A stretch of DNA of 64,000 bases from Myrica gale (Eukaryota; Streptophyta; Magnoliopsida; Fagales; Myricaceae). This document shows positions 54,484-64,000 of the stretch, piece after piece (positions within the stretch are counted from its first letter, which is position 1; each line of letters begins with the position of its first letter). The stretch lies in the NCBI GenBank assembly GCA_963930655.1, contig OZ005608.1, positions 26,189,271 to 26,253,270 on the forward strand, in the 5' to 3' direction. The notes beneath the pieces were generated by a model, which worked only from the letters and a program-made list of their open reading frames with translations, did not search any database and was not told the origin of the DNA. A program made the translations under genes and the position numbers.

Positions 54484-57119
54484 GACGACGTCGAAGATAA
54501 AGAAGTCAGGAGTTCAGTTGGATGCCTTCCCATTAATATTTCCATCACCGCCACACCAAAGCTATAAACATCACACTTTTCGGTAACCCTCGTAGTGTCG
54601 GCCAGTTCTGCATAGCAGCGATAAAAGTTAGAAGATAATTGTTTAATGCAATTGCTTTGCTTTTAGTTGTTTTCTTCTTCTTCTTTTCTTCAGGTTGCCA
54701 ATATATACTTGTCAAAAGAAAAATCCGTAGAGATAGTGATTGTTTGCTACCATGAATACATGATTCTAATCATTGAACCACGAGCTCCTACTATTGGGAA
54801 TCCATATCATATTAGAGCCACATGCAGAATAATATGGAGGAATTGATAAAGTAAAAAAATGTAAACAAATTGATAAGATTTAGAGAGAACAGAAAAATTT
54901 ACCCGGGGTAATGTACCCGTAAGTTCCAACAACTAAGGTTTGATTGGAAGATTCAGAATCAAGGAGTTTGACGGTGCCAAAGTCAGAGACAAAAGCCTCA
55001 AATTTAGAGTCCAAGAGGATATTGTTGCTTGATATATCTCGATGAACAATTGTTGGGAAGCATTTATGATGTATGTATGATAAGGCATTGGCTGTGCCTT
55101 TGATGATGTTCACCCTCTTGCTCCAATCCAGGTCCACGGCTTCATTATCATTGCTCAGGATAGAAAATAGGCTTCCCTTTTAAATGTATTCGTAAACCAA
55201 AAACATGCATCGTCTGTGTAAACAGAACCCATAAACCTTTATAATGTTTCGGTGTCGAATCTCTGTTAATACCTTTAATTTATGCTTGAAACTCTTAAAG
55301 AAAGTTGAGTTCTCAACCTCTAATCGATGAAGTTTCTTCAAAGCCATCACTCTGTCACAAGGTATTTTTGCTTTGTAAACACTATAACTTCCGGTTCCAA
55401 TACAATATTTAATGTTGAAGTCCTCAGTTGATTTGATGATGTCTTCATATGCAATCTTTCCGTCATAATTCCAAATAGAGAACAAGTTTCCTTCCTTCTT
55501 TTCGCTTGACTCAGATTGATTTTTTTTTTACCACAAGTCCAGATAGTAGCCAAATGCTAAGAGCTAAGAATCCAAGGATAAGGGTGATCGAAACAACAAT
55601 TTTTATTTTCAATTGTTGTTTCTTGGTATTCGATTGCACAAGGTAAGGAGGAAAACCCTTGAAGTCGCCACATAAATGCTCATTGCCAATCAATGTATTG
55701 AATGGATGATACCGATCATAGCCATTTGGAATTGGACCCTTCAAAGAATTGTAGGACAAATCGACCTCGTTTATGGAAATGAGAGAAAATGCTCCTTCTT
55801 AGATTATAATAGCTGAGATTTAAGGCTGACAAACGGCCTAGGTGCCCAAGTTCTCTGGGTATTTCTCCACTGATGAAGTTATGACTAAGGTCCATAGTTT
55901 GTAGCCAATAAAAATCACAAATGTGATAAGGAATGCTTCCAGTTAAGCTGTTGTGGGCCAATATCAACTCCTCCAATCCGTCGCAATTGGCTAAATGAGT
56001 AGGGATTGGACCAATGATATTGTTAGCCTGAAGCTTCAGAACCCTGAGATTCTTCAATTTTTCCATTTCTACGGGGATGGAACCATTGATTTTGTTCCAA
56101 CCCAGGAACAAATGTTGCAAATTTGTTAGATGACTCAGGGTTGATGGAATAGAACCATTGATTTGGTTCGATGCGAGATTCAGATTTTCTAACTTTGTTA
56201 GATGACCTATGGTCGATGGAATTGGACCAGCGAGCCTATTACCATTAAGTCTAAAACTACCAAATTCCTCAGCAGCCTTATTTCTGAGGGAATCAAACCA
56301 GTGATTTGATTATCGCTCAAGAAAATAGAGGTAAGATTAGCTAAAAGCCAAAGATGTGGAGGGATTTTTCTAAGGATGAGATTAACAGAAATGTCCAGGC
56401 TCACTAATTGGAGAGATTTGCAAGCGAAGGCGGCAATTCAAGATTGTTTTCCCAAAGATCGAGGCTATTGAGCTTAGATAGAGTACCTATTTCAAGAGGG
56501 ATGCTCCCCTGAAGTCCATTTCTAGTAAGATGAAGACCGACGAATTGGGAGAGATTTGCAAATGAAGGCGGCAATTCACCAGTAAGATTGTTGTCTGAAA
56601 GATAGAGGTGATAGAGCTTCTATAGAGTACCTATCTCAAGAGGGATGCTCTCCTTAAGTTTGTTTCCACCAAGATGAAGAATGACTAATTGAGAGAGATT
56701 TGCAAGTGAAGGAGGCAATTCACCATTAAGATTGTTGTACGAAATATCGAGGCGATTGAGCTTCGAAAGAGTACCTATCTCAAGAGGGATGATCCCGGAA
56801 GTTTGTTTCCACTAAGATCAAGACGGACTAAATTTGGGAGGGAAGAGAAGTTGAGTAGTTTCAACTCACCTCGCAAATCGAAACTAGCTCTGTGAATCTC
56901 TGTGACGTTTCCCAAGGCATTACATGTAAGACCCGCGTCTCTCCACTCTCAAGGACTTGAGGTATAGTCGGTGTATTCACTCGGCCACCACGGAGTCTCC
57001 AGCAGAGCCTGTGCTTCTAGTTGTAGTGCAGGGGAGTGAGATGCTTCCATGAACGTAAATGCAGTATCAAAGTATGTTCCGCATAACAAGATAATGCAAA
57101 AGTAAACGGCGGATGCCAT
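54484..57119 (-). pseudogene. MIK2-like LRR receptor kinase pseudogene
   Basis: The parent family are plasma-membrane LRR-XII/MIK2-type kinases that perceive peptides. From ATG at 57119: a signal peptide, an LRR N-cap (TCNALGNVTEIHRASFD), many plant LRRs (for example NKINGSIPVEMEKLKNLRVL, HNFISGEIPRELGHLGRLS), a transmembrane helix near 55560, and a kinase (AYEDIIKSTEDF, IVHRDISSNNILLD, VSDFGTVKLLDS, GTYGYITP). Exon 1 ends at 54903. Exon 2 starts at 54607 ([20 protein letters not shown]) and is cut at about 54484 by the copia LTR. Breaks: TGA at 56949-56951, several frameshifts in the LRRs (for example near 56795 and 55800), and TAA at 55180-55182. Lost function is near certain. Confidence 0.88.
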
Positions 57120-57428
57120 GTTTAAGTCTGTAAATGGTGGTGGGGAAAATAAGGGACTAGTGATTTTTTATGTTCAGTACTCGGGACTCTTTAATAGGCA
57201 GAAGACAGCGAGAGGACAGAGAGTGTGTCCCAGTCAAGCACTGAAAACAACAATTGTATTATGAGTGACTCGTAAATCACGTGTCAAATTACAGCAAAAG
57301 TGAAAAAAAGCATATTATCAGGGGTACAGTAGCAGGTTCAAAGGTCAACGTGGAATTCCCAAGATGATGATCGACTTAGCACAAATAGAAGGAGACATTT
57401 TATGGAGCAAATGAAGAATAGAGTGACT

Positions 57429-58355
57429 CACTCTCTAACTGAGGCAAGCTGGGCCCCGTGTACTCTCTGCCCATATGGTATGGATTCTCCTCTTCATCTT
57501 TTTTCACAATGCATGGTGGCTAGAGTTTTATGGAGACAATCAACATGGTCCTTGGATATCACTCGAATTTCGGGTACATCTATGCTAGACTTTGTGCGTT
57601 TTTTGGTACTGGATTACAGCAGAGCATTTTCTAGCAAAAAGGCTCAGAGATTTCCTTATTAATGTTGCCATCATTTTTGACACTTTGTGGCAAACGAGAT
57701 ACGGGGTGATCCATAGAAATGAGATGGTTGACCTTCATAAGTTAATTGTTTCAGTTAAAGCATGGGTGGCTGATCATATTTCAGCTTGGCTCGAATTAGA
57801 CAGATGCAATCCAAAAGTATGGAAACCTCCGGACTGTGGATGGATGAAGATTAACACTGATGTAGCCGTGCGAGCTTACGGGTCATATATAGCAATGTCT
57901 TGTAGAAACAACTCTAGTTCCCTCTGTTGGATTTACACGAACGAATTAATGTTGTAGACCCTTTGCTTGGAGAGGCAATAGCAGTTAAGACTGCAATGGA
58001 ACAGGCTGACAGGAAGGGATGGCTCAAGGTCATTTTTGAAAGTGATTCCCAACTTCTCTGCACTGAAGCAAATAAGTCCATTCCCACTATGTTGTGGCAG
58101 ATTGCGGAGCTGGTGGAGGCTATTAGAAACTTGCTGAGACAACATCCATTTTGGCATCTGAACTGGATTCCAGGACAAGCAAATAGGATGGCACATCTTA
58201 CAGCCAAATGGGCAGCTTCCTCACCCATTTTAGGCCTCATCCCTTTGGAACGTCTTCCGGATTATATTTCCCAATGTGATTGTAATTTTTGATTACCGTG
58301 GCCTGTATCCCTTTCGGTTCCAATTTTGGAACGTGATTTATAAATAATAAAAAAA
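57429..58355 (+). mobile_element. 5'-truncated LINE, C-terminal RT zinc region and RNase H
   Basis: 927 bp ending in an A-rich tail (58341-58355) and flanked by an exact 16-bp duplication, GAAGAATAGAGTGACT, at 57413-57428 and 58356-58371. The plus strand encodes CTLCPYGMDSPLHLFSQC (zinc-binding RT C-terminus), then an RNase H-like domain with MKINTDVAVRAYGS, DPLLGEAIAVKTAM, FESDSQLLC and NRMAHLTAKWAAS. Two frameshifts (near 57660 and 57955) break the frame. Confidence 0.92.
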
Positions 58356-58397
58356 GAAGAATAGAGTGACTGCACTCTGTTATTAGGACCTGCTGTT

Positions 58398-61209
58398 TTT
58401 TTTTTTGCTAAATAAATCAAAGTGAAATTAAAACTAACGAATGTCACAACGCATATCACAGCCCCGGATATGCTCGGGAATACTAGCAATAGAAAGAAAG
58501 CCAAAACAACCAGAAGAAGCAACCCATTTGGCAATCAAATGGGGTAAAAGATTACAACGCCGAGGAATCCAAGCAATCTTCCAGTCCGAAAAAGAGGCCA
58601 ACTCTTGCCGAATATGTTCCACAGTAGCAGCTATGGCCCAACAAGTGGGCGGGGCCGAAGAGAGAATCTCCTTGCAAAGTATCAATGAATCACATTCGAA
58701 ATCCACACGAGTCCAATTCTGTCGTTTGGCTAAAGCCAAAGCTTCAGACAAAGCCAAAGACTCACCAATCAAAGGGTCCATAGCAGGTAAGCGTTCCGTG
58801 TATACCATACAGAGGGAACTAGAGGAGTCTCGAACCGAGATAGCTATGTAAGACCCATGAGAACGGATAGCCACATCCGTGTTAACCTTCAGCCAACCCG
58901 CTTTAGGAGGGATCCAACGGAGCCGCAAGTTTTGCCTAGAAGTCACCCAAGCCTTAGCATGCTCCCAATAGCGTCGATGCAGAGAGGCAATCATCGCCAT
59001 GATATCAAGAGGATAGTCCTCATGAATGATTTTGTTGCGAAGGAGCCAGAGCTCGTCCAACACAATAGCCGCATTCAGAGAGAAGGCTAAGACACTCTCA
59101 ACACGAATGTTGAAGGCCCGGTCTGCATCGAGAATCACCTGAATCAACTCTGCAGGATGAGAGAAGATCAAGGAGTCCATCTGTACTGCCCAAGCTGATT
59201 CGCGCCAAGCGATACTAGCCACACTACAATAAACAAATAGATAGAGGGTGTCTTCCGGAGCCTGCTTGCAAAGAGGGCACAAAAAACCTTCCTCGTCCGC
59301 ACAATGAAGAACTCGGCCCAACCCTCCCTTCGTTTTAATTGCTCCAGCTGCAACTTTCCATAGCATTAACTTGAGCCTGTCTTGCAACTTTAATTTCCAA
59401 AGTTTGCTCCAAGCCACAGGACCATTCATGGAGTTTAGAGGAGCTCGAATGCCTTGAGTAGCCATAACCACAGATTTAACCGTGAAGTCACCGGAGGATT
59501 CTTTAGTCCATATCCACTGATCAACCGAAGAAGGACGAGGAACCAGCAAACGAAGAATGGCATCAATAGAGTGCTCCATAAAAATTTGCTGGAGAAGGGG
59601 GGTATTCCACATCCCTGAGCCCTCCAAGACCAAGTCACGAACCATCCGGACATCCCGATTCTCGCAAGCCCCTTCTCGCCACTCAGGCTTGCAATTTGGT
59701 TCTCCCGGGAGCCACGGATCCTCCCTAAGGCGGACCGACTCTCCATTGCGGGGTAGGAGACATATACCCGATTGTAGTAATGAAGAAGCCCGTAGCACAC
59801 CTTTCCACACCCACGAGGCAGAGAAGGTAGAAGTCGGGGGGTTAAGTGGGGTCATATGAGGGTACTTATGCTTCATCAAACGGACCCATAAGCTATCCGG
59901 TGACGAGTAAAACTTCCATCCCAATTTGGCTAGAAGTGCCAAATTAGTATCAAACATTCTTTTGAATCCCAACCCTCCCATCTCCTTCGGAAGACAAATC
60001 GAGTCCCACGCCTTTGGTGTAAAGTTGCGGGATTTGTGAGCGGGAAATCCCCACCAGAAATCCTTCAAGAGTCGATCAATTTCTTCACACCATCTTTTGG
60101 GAAGAAGGAACGTAGACATACAATACATCGGCATCGTGGCAGCAACAGTCTTAACAAGAACAGTTCTCCCCGCCTGTGAGAGCGATTTCAGCTTCCACCC
60201 CTCTACCTTGGAGAGCACCTTCTCCTTAACATCCTCAAAGGCCCGTTTTTTGGATCGTCCCAGAAATAACGGGAGACCCAAGTACTTGCTAGTCAGGGAC
60301 ATCTTCTTCACCTGCAGAGAATTACAGAGAGCATCGATTACCGCCGGGTGAGTATTACCAGTACAGAAGATCGAGGATTTCCCTCTGTTGATTTTCTGTC
60401 CTGAGAGTCTCGAGTAGGACTCCAAAACCCTGCTAATCTGTGAGGCCTCTATAACATTTGCACGGCTAAAGATCATAACGTCATCTGCAAAAAACAAATG
60501 AGAAATGGAAGGTGTCTGGCGGGATACTTTAATACCGTGAATCAGGCCAAGATTTTCAGCCCTCCCCAGCATTCGTGATAGCACTTCCGACCCTAAGATG
60601 AAGAGGAACGGGGAAAGTGGGTCTCCTTGTCGTAGTCCTCGACTCGGCTTGAAGAATCCAAAGGGGGACCCATTCAACATAATCGAGAAGGAGACAGTAG
60701 TCAGGCACTGCTCAATCCACCCGACCCATCTATCTGCAAAGCCAAAAGCTTTTAAAACCTTTAGGAGGAAACTCCATTCCATGCGATCAAATGCCTTCTC
60801 CATATCCAGTTTAAAAGCAGTGAGCCCTTTGCGGCCTCGCTTAGCCTTCATAGAGTGTAACACTTCTTGGCCAATAATAGCATTTTCCTGAATGGTACGC
60901 CCGGGAACGAAGGCTGCTTGGAAAGGCGAGATGAGGGACGAAAGCGCCCGCTTCAACCGAGTAGCCAAAATTTTTGCTATCACCTTATAGGCCACATTAC
61001 AGAGGCTTATAGGCCTAAAATGCTCAATCTTACTCTGGTGATCCAACTTGGGCACCAAGACAATGAAACTGTGATTGAGCTGCTTCAGTAAAAAACCGGA
61101 CCGAAAGAAAAGAGTAACCATGTCAATCAATGCTTGCCACACAGAGTTCCAGTAATGTTGATAGAATAGGCCCGGCATGCCATCTGGCCCAGGTGCCTTG
61201 TGAGCCCCA
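58398..61209 (-). mobile_element. 5'-truncated LINE with a long open RT-RNase H frame
   Basis: 2,812 bp, antisense to the plus strand, with a poly(T) run at its left edge (58394-58406) representing the 3' poly(A). An exact 16-bp duplication, ATTAGGACCTGCTGTT, lies at 58382-58397 and 61210-61225. It inserted 26 bp from the neighbouring LINE's target duplication, in the opposite orientation. The 5' end is truncated within the RT domain, just before the KAPGPDGM motif. Confidence 0.95.
58434..61178 (-). CDS. LINE ORF2 C-terminal part: reverse transcriptase plus RNase H
   Basis: A 914-codon uninterrupted frame of a plant L1-type LINE ORF2, lacking the endonuclease and the first RT motifs. RT motifs in order: HFRPISLCNVAYKVIAKILA, AFVPGRTIQENAI, AFKLDMEKAFDRMEW, SRGLRQGDPLSPFLF, and the catalytic FADD in HLFFADDVMIFSRA (the usual Y is F). 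A zinc-type segment CPLCKQAPEDTLYLFVYC follows. The RNase H domain has VNTDVAI, GESLALSEAL, ECDS and LPHLIAKWVASS, giving the D-E-D residues. The stop TAA-type end lies at 58434-58436. The Met at 61178 is only the first Met after truncation, not a native start. The frame shows no decay, so the insertion is young. It cannot move alone, since the 5' part is missing. Confidence 0.92.
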   Translation of the reverse strand: MPGLFYQHYWNSVWQALIDMVTLFFRSGFLLKQLNHSFIVLVPKLDHQSKIEHFRPISLCNVAYKVIAKILATRLKRALSSLISPFQAAFVPGRTIQENAIIGQEVLHSMKAKRGRKGLTAFKLDMEKAFDRMEWSFLLKVLKAFGFADRWVGWIEQCLTTVSFSIMLNGSPFGFFKPSRGLRQGDPLSPFLFILGSEVLSRMLGRAENLGLIHGIKVSRQTPSISHLFFADDVMIFSRANVIEASQISRVLESYSRLSGQKINRGKSSIFCTGNTHPAVIDALCNSLQVKKMSLTSKYLGLPLFLGRSKKRAFEDVKEKVLSKVEGWKLKSLSQAGRTVLVKTVAATMPMYCMSTFLLPKRWCEEIDRLLKDFWWGFPAHKSRNFTPKAWDSICLPKEMGGLGFKRMFDTNLALLAKLGWKFYSSPDSLWVRLMKHKYPHMTPLNPPTSTFSASWVWKGVLRASSLLQSGICLLPRNGESVRLREDPWLPGEPNCKPEWREGACENRDVRMVRDLVLEGSGMWNTPLLQQIFMEHSIDAILRLLVPRPSSVDQWIWTKESSGDFTVKSVVMATQGIRAPLNSMNGPVAWSKLWKLKLQDRLKLMLWKVAAGAIKTKGGLGRVLHCADEEGFLCPLCKQAPEDTLYLFVYCSVASIAWRESAWAVQMDSLIFSHPAELIQVILDADRAFNIRVESVLAFSLNAAIVLDELWLLRNKIIHEDYPLDIMAMIASLHRRYWEHAKAWVTSRQNLRLRWIPPKAGWLKVNTDVAIRSHGSYIAISVRDSSSSLCMVYTERLPAMDPLIGESLALSEALALAKRQNWTRVDFECDSLILCKEILSSAPPTCWAIAATVEHIRQELASFSDWKIAWIPRRCNLLPHLIAKWVASSGCFGFLSIASIPEHIRGCDMRCDIR

Positions 61210-61225
61210 ATTAGGACCTGCTGTT

Positions 61226-62200
61226 ACAGTTGAACATAGAAGCTATTTTATATAGCTGTTTTGCTGTCCTGGTTTTCAGGGTCAGCATTGTGTATATATT
61301 TTTCCTTTGCTTGTAAAGATATTTCATTCAATACAGAAAATCTGGTGCAACCAAGTTGGTCACTGTCCAATCCTCTGCATATTATTTTTCTGTTACTAAA
61401 TTCTGAAATTCTGCTTTTCATAACTCAATACTCAGGAATTTATGACTAAATTGATATCTGTAAAATGCACCAAAGACCCGCACTGTCACATTTACTAATT
61501 TTACCAAATAATTAAGTGTGCATTTCTTAGAGCAATGTGCATATATTTTTAGTATTTCGTTTCGGGAAATTAGATTTTATTGTTGTTTTAGGTAAGCAAA
61601 TACATAAACTCATGAACCACTTTAGTGGGGGAGAAACCAGCTATAGCAGGTAGACCCTGGAAGAGTCCTAATTCTCTCTGAAACCGTTAGTTGACTGAGC
61701 TGATTATGACACGGGGAAGACATGCAGGATAGAGAAGTGTACTCCACTAATAGAAAACACTCGACCGATTAATTTGCCAACTTATCTTTTCTGATGTTGA
61801 AGGCAATAGGAGAGACGCAGGAACCCACCTCACTCTCTCTGCCTCTCTCCAGAATTGCTCTGCAATTCTGGATCCCGATCCTGAATTAAGAGTAGTATGA
61901 CTGTGTGAACCTAGATGATTGATATCTTTTTGCAATTTGTTGTCTAAAAGAATAGTGCAATTTTATAGAAAGATAACAAATATTGAATGTTGTAAAGTCA
62001 ACATTGTTAATATGTAATGTCTATCTCTCTTGAAATTGAACCAACTAATTCGAACAACAAATTTGAGAGTATCCTAAATTCTTCGTGGTATGTTCATCGA
62101 GTCAGTAGATATTGTGGATGGATATAAGCAAAAGAGGAATATTTTTACCTTTTTACGCAATCATTAATGAAATAGGTAATTGGCTATATTGCGTAAATTG
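61226..62200. other. Spacer downstream of the LINE pair
   Basis: AT-rich, no gene recognised. This is presumably the continuation of the sequence into which both LINEs inserted. Confidence 0.5.
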
Positions 62201-62219
62201 AAGGATCACATCTATGCAG

Positions 62220-62289
62220 GCTTGCAGGCTGAAGCTTATGCTCAATTGATGAACTTTATTTCCACTAGCCCAACTGAATATCGACGGGT
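62220..62289 (+). other. Exon-like segment, repeated at 63946-64000
   Basis: After ATGCAG, the frame GLQAEAYAQLMNFISTSPTE is open on the plus strand to about 62287, followed by YRRV. A close relative of its second half occurs at the end of the window. I do not recognise the family. It could be an exon of a duplicated gene or simply part of a duplicated non-coding block. Confidence 0.3.
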
Positions 62290-62599
62290 TTTTTTCCCCT
62301 CTAGGCAATTGATGGGTACTTTATATTAATTAAATGGAAATTCATATGGGCTGGCACTGTACACAGAAAGGCCTAGAGGGCCAGCAACAAGACTACCAGA
62401 CTTAAAGCCCTTTATAAACACTGAAATAAGCAAAATCGGGTCCAAAGACGTACGGTTAATATAAAAGGAAACATATTCTCGTGGGGTATAGTTGTATGTG
62501 ACATGGTAATTGTATACACACCACCTACTACAGAAGACCTTAAAGCAAGCATGCTCTTCATGATGGAGTTTCAGTTCGTGATCCAACCATTTCCATTTC

Positions 62600-62930
62600 T
62601 TGGCTCATCGGCAGCCGGAGGAAAATTTCCTCTTAAGGGCTTGGCTAATATTGGCTTGAGCAATAAATTCTTGGGACACACTTTTCATTGTTGGCAGAGA
62701 CTTTGGGTTGGCACGCAGGCATGCAAATGGCATTTTTGCTACAAGAAAAATATAAGGTCCATCTTTACGAGTAGGTGGCGGCAGACGTTTATCAAGTATT
62801 TCATTCTTTTAAATAATAATGAAGACCACAAAGAAGTTAGGAGTTCAGTTGTGTGCCTTCCCATTAATAGCTACCACTCCAAATCTATAAATATCACACT
62901 TTTCATCAATCCTCATCCTATTGGCTAGCT
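62600..62930 (-). pseudogene. Second MIK2-like kinase fragment (last exon)
   Basis: On the minus strand, after ATGCAG at 62931-62936, the sequence matches the last exon of the MIK2-like family: ELANRMRIDEKCDIYRFGVV, then, after a frame break and stop near 62840, ILDKRLPPPTRKDG, MPFACLRANPKSLPTMKSVS and QEFIAQ. It is the same exon as 54607-54484 but keeps the C-terminal part. It belongs to a separate copy whose upstream exons would lie beyond 62930, and which were not found. Confidence 0.8.
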
Positions 62931-63010
62931 CTGCATAGAGACAAAAAGAAAAACTTTTTAGTAATGCTCCCTGATATAGGTTAGTTATTTGTCTTCTTTA
63001 TTTTAATTAA

Positions 63011-63567
63011 GGGATAAAGTTATAGTTAGTCCCATAAGTATGAATAAAAATCAAATCGGTATCCTTAATTATCAATTCGGCGATTTGAAACCACAACTTT
63101 TGAAAAACATCAATTCACATCCCGTCTAAATTAGGCGTTAAATCCGATGAAAAATCATACAAAATGACCTAAATGTCTCTCCAAAATAAAGTTACTAAAA
63201 AAATTCATTAAAAAAATGATTTTTTAAAAGTAATATTTTTTAAATAAAATTATTGAAACTATTTCAATAATATAATTATTTTTAATTTATTTCTTAAATT
63301 ATTATTATTATTATTATTAAATTTTTAAAATTTAGTCTTGGAGAGGTATTTTGGTCATTTTGCATGATTTTCCGTCTAATTTAACGCCTATCATAGGTAT
63401 TTGTAGAGGGATTTTTTTAAATAATTATGATTTTCAGAGATATTTGTATAGGAATTAATTAACAGAAAACAAAAGTGAAATCATAGGGACTAATTTTATG
63501 CTTATATTATCACAGAAACTAATTCGATTTTTGCGTATATTACAGGGACCGATTTTGCATTTATCCC
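63011..63567. mobile_element. Fold-back MITE, Mutator-like
   Basis: 557 bp starting GGGATAAAGTTATAGTTAGT, with right end (reversed) GGGATAAATGCAAAATCGGT. Internal pairing includes CCGTCTAA(A/T)TTA(G/A)GCGTTAAA and TGACC(A/T)AAATG..CTCTCCA blocks. Flanks do not show a clean target duplication. It separates the kinase fragment from the exon-like sequences at the window end. A single arm of the same family is at about 37940-38055. Confidence 0.7.
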
Positions 63568-63721
63568 AAATTTATATTCAATTTGCGTTGATCTGGTGTG
63601 AATATTTAGGTAGTTCATAAGAGTTTTATTAATGACATTTGTAAAAAATTGGTGAATTTTTTAAAAATATATAATTTCAAATTGATTTTTATTGAAGTTT
63701 TATTAATCAGTTTTTTTTCTA

Positions 63722-63774
63722 GGAAATTATACAAAGAGGACAATGAGCGTTTCAGACAAGAGGAATATTGGAAG
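63722..63774 (+). other. Exon-like segment with splice signals, family unknown
   Basis: A T-rich tract ending TTTTTTTCTAG precedes an open stretch that can be read KLYKEDNERFRQEEYWK, followed by a strong donor, AAG|GTAAGG. Charged text of this kind between good splice sites suggests a genuine exon, continuing perhaps to the segment at 63946-64000 past the window edge. I cannot name the protein. Confidence 0.4.
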
Positions 63775-63945
63775 GTAAGGTTAAAACCCTCCTTTTGAGC
63801 AAACCCTCCTCTGAGAGTTCCCAAACCCTCCTCCTCTGATACTTATTTTGATATTAATGTCAGGCTTGGCTACAAAATTTCAGGTTCCTATTTCAAACAT
63901 CCCTAAACCGAAAGAAAATAAAGGAAGTATACGATGATTGCAGGG

Positions 63946-64000
63946 CAGTTGAGTAAATTGATGGACTTCATTTCCATTAGCCCAACTGAATATTGACGGG
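63946..64000 (+). other. Partial exon-like segment at the window edge
   Basis: After GATTGCAG the frame GQLSKLMDFISISPTEY is open and then meets TGA. It repeats 62238-62289 (about 85-90 percent alike by eye). The Arg codon CGA of the first copy is TGA here, so this copy would be truncated if coding. Confidence 0.35.

Noticed and set aside
58441-60351. Plus-strand open frames over the LINE
   Set aside because: Antisense shadows of the RT-RNase H frame.

Overview
This is nuclear DNA of a flowering plant, most likely a woody eudicot. Genes are split by GT-AG introns, intergenic DNA is AT-rich and full of MITEs, LINEs, a copia LTR remnant and SINE-like inserts, and the protein families (TIC20, FLA, LEC1-type NF-YB, L-type lectin kinase, MIK2-like LRR kinase) are plant ones. 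I cannot name the species from the sequence.

Layout. 1-1320: a hAT-like terminal fragment, a 92-bp tandem duplication, then TIC20-V (+) with no in-frame ATG. 1321-6975: intergenic, with a SINE-like tandem repeat, an orphan light-gene-like promoter and a fold-back MITE. 6976-8226: FLA1 (+). 8595-10549: a Mutator-type MITE with a 9-bp target duplication and a 20-bp tandem array, then a hAT-type MITE. 10925-11357: a frameshifted hydroxyproline-rich secreted protein gene (-). 11997-15522: an 8-exon Nudix hydrolase (-) with a SINE lying across a splice donor. 20366-27377: SRT1, a SIRT6-class deacetylase of 14 exons (+), with a 5'-truncated LINE in intron 1. 29391-31904: a LEC1-LIKE/NF-YB6 gene of two exons (+). 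32344-34905: NMNAT, 9 exons (-). 38305-47425: WYR, the plant INCENP, 8 exons (+). 48859-51122: a 278-bp tandem repeat broken by a retroelement, and two MITEs. 51344-53383: LecRK-S.7 (+) with a nonsense codon in the kinase domain. 53840-64000: a decayed MIK2-like LRR-kinase cluster (-) cut by a copia LTR, plus two oppositely oriented LINE inserts, one with a 914-codon open RT-RNase H frame.

The genes do not form a pathway. What binds them is ancestral order. From memory of Arabidopsis locus numbers, TIC20-V, FLA1, an HRGP, SRT1, NMNAT, WYR and LecRK-S.7 lie in the same order at At5g55710-At5g55830. The Nudix gene and NF-YB6 match NUDT2 and L1L at At5g47650-At5g47670. The window therefore looks like the unfractionated ancestor of two Arabidopsis duplicate blocks. 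SRT1 and NMNAT both handle NAD (one consumes it, one makes it), and the Nudix enzyme may hydrolyse NAD-related nucleotides, but I see no evidence of shared regulation.

Exon limits come from reading GT-AG sites that keep frame and match remembered family sequences. They are inferences without transcript support.
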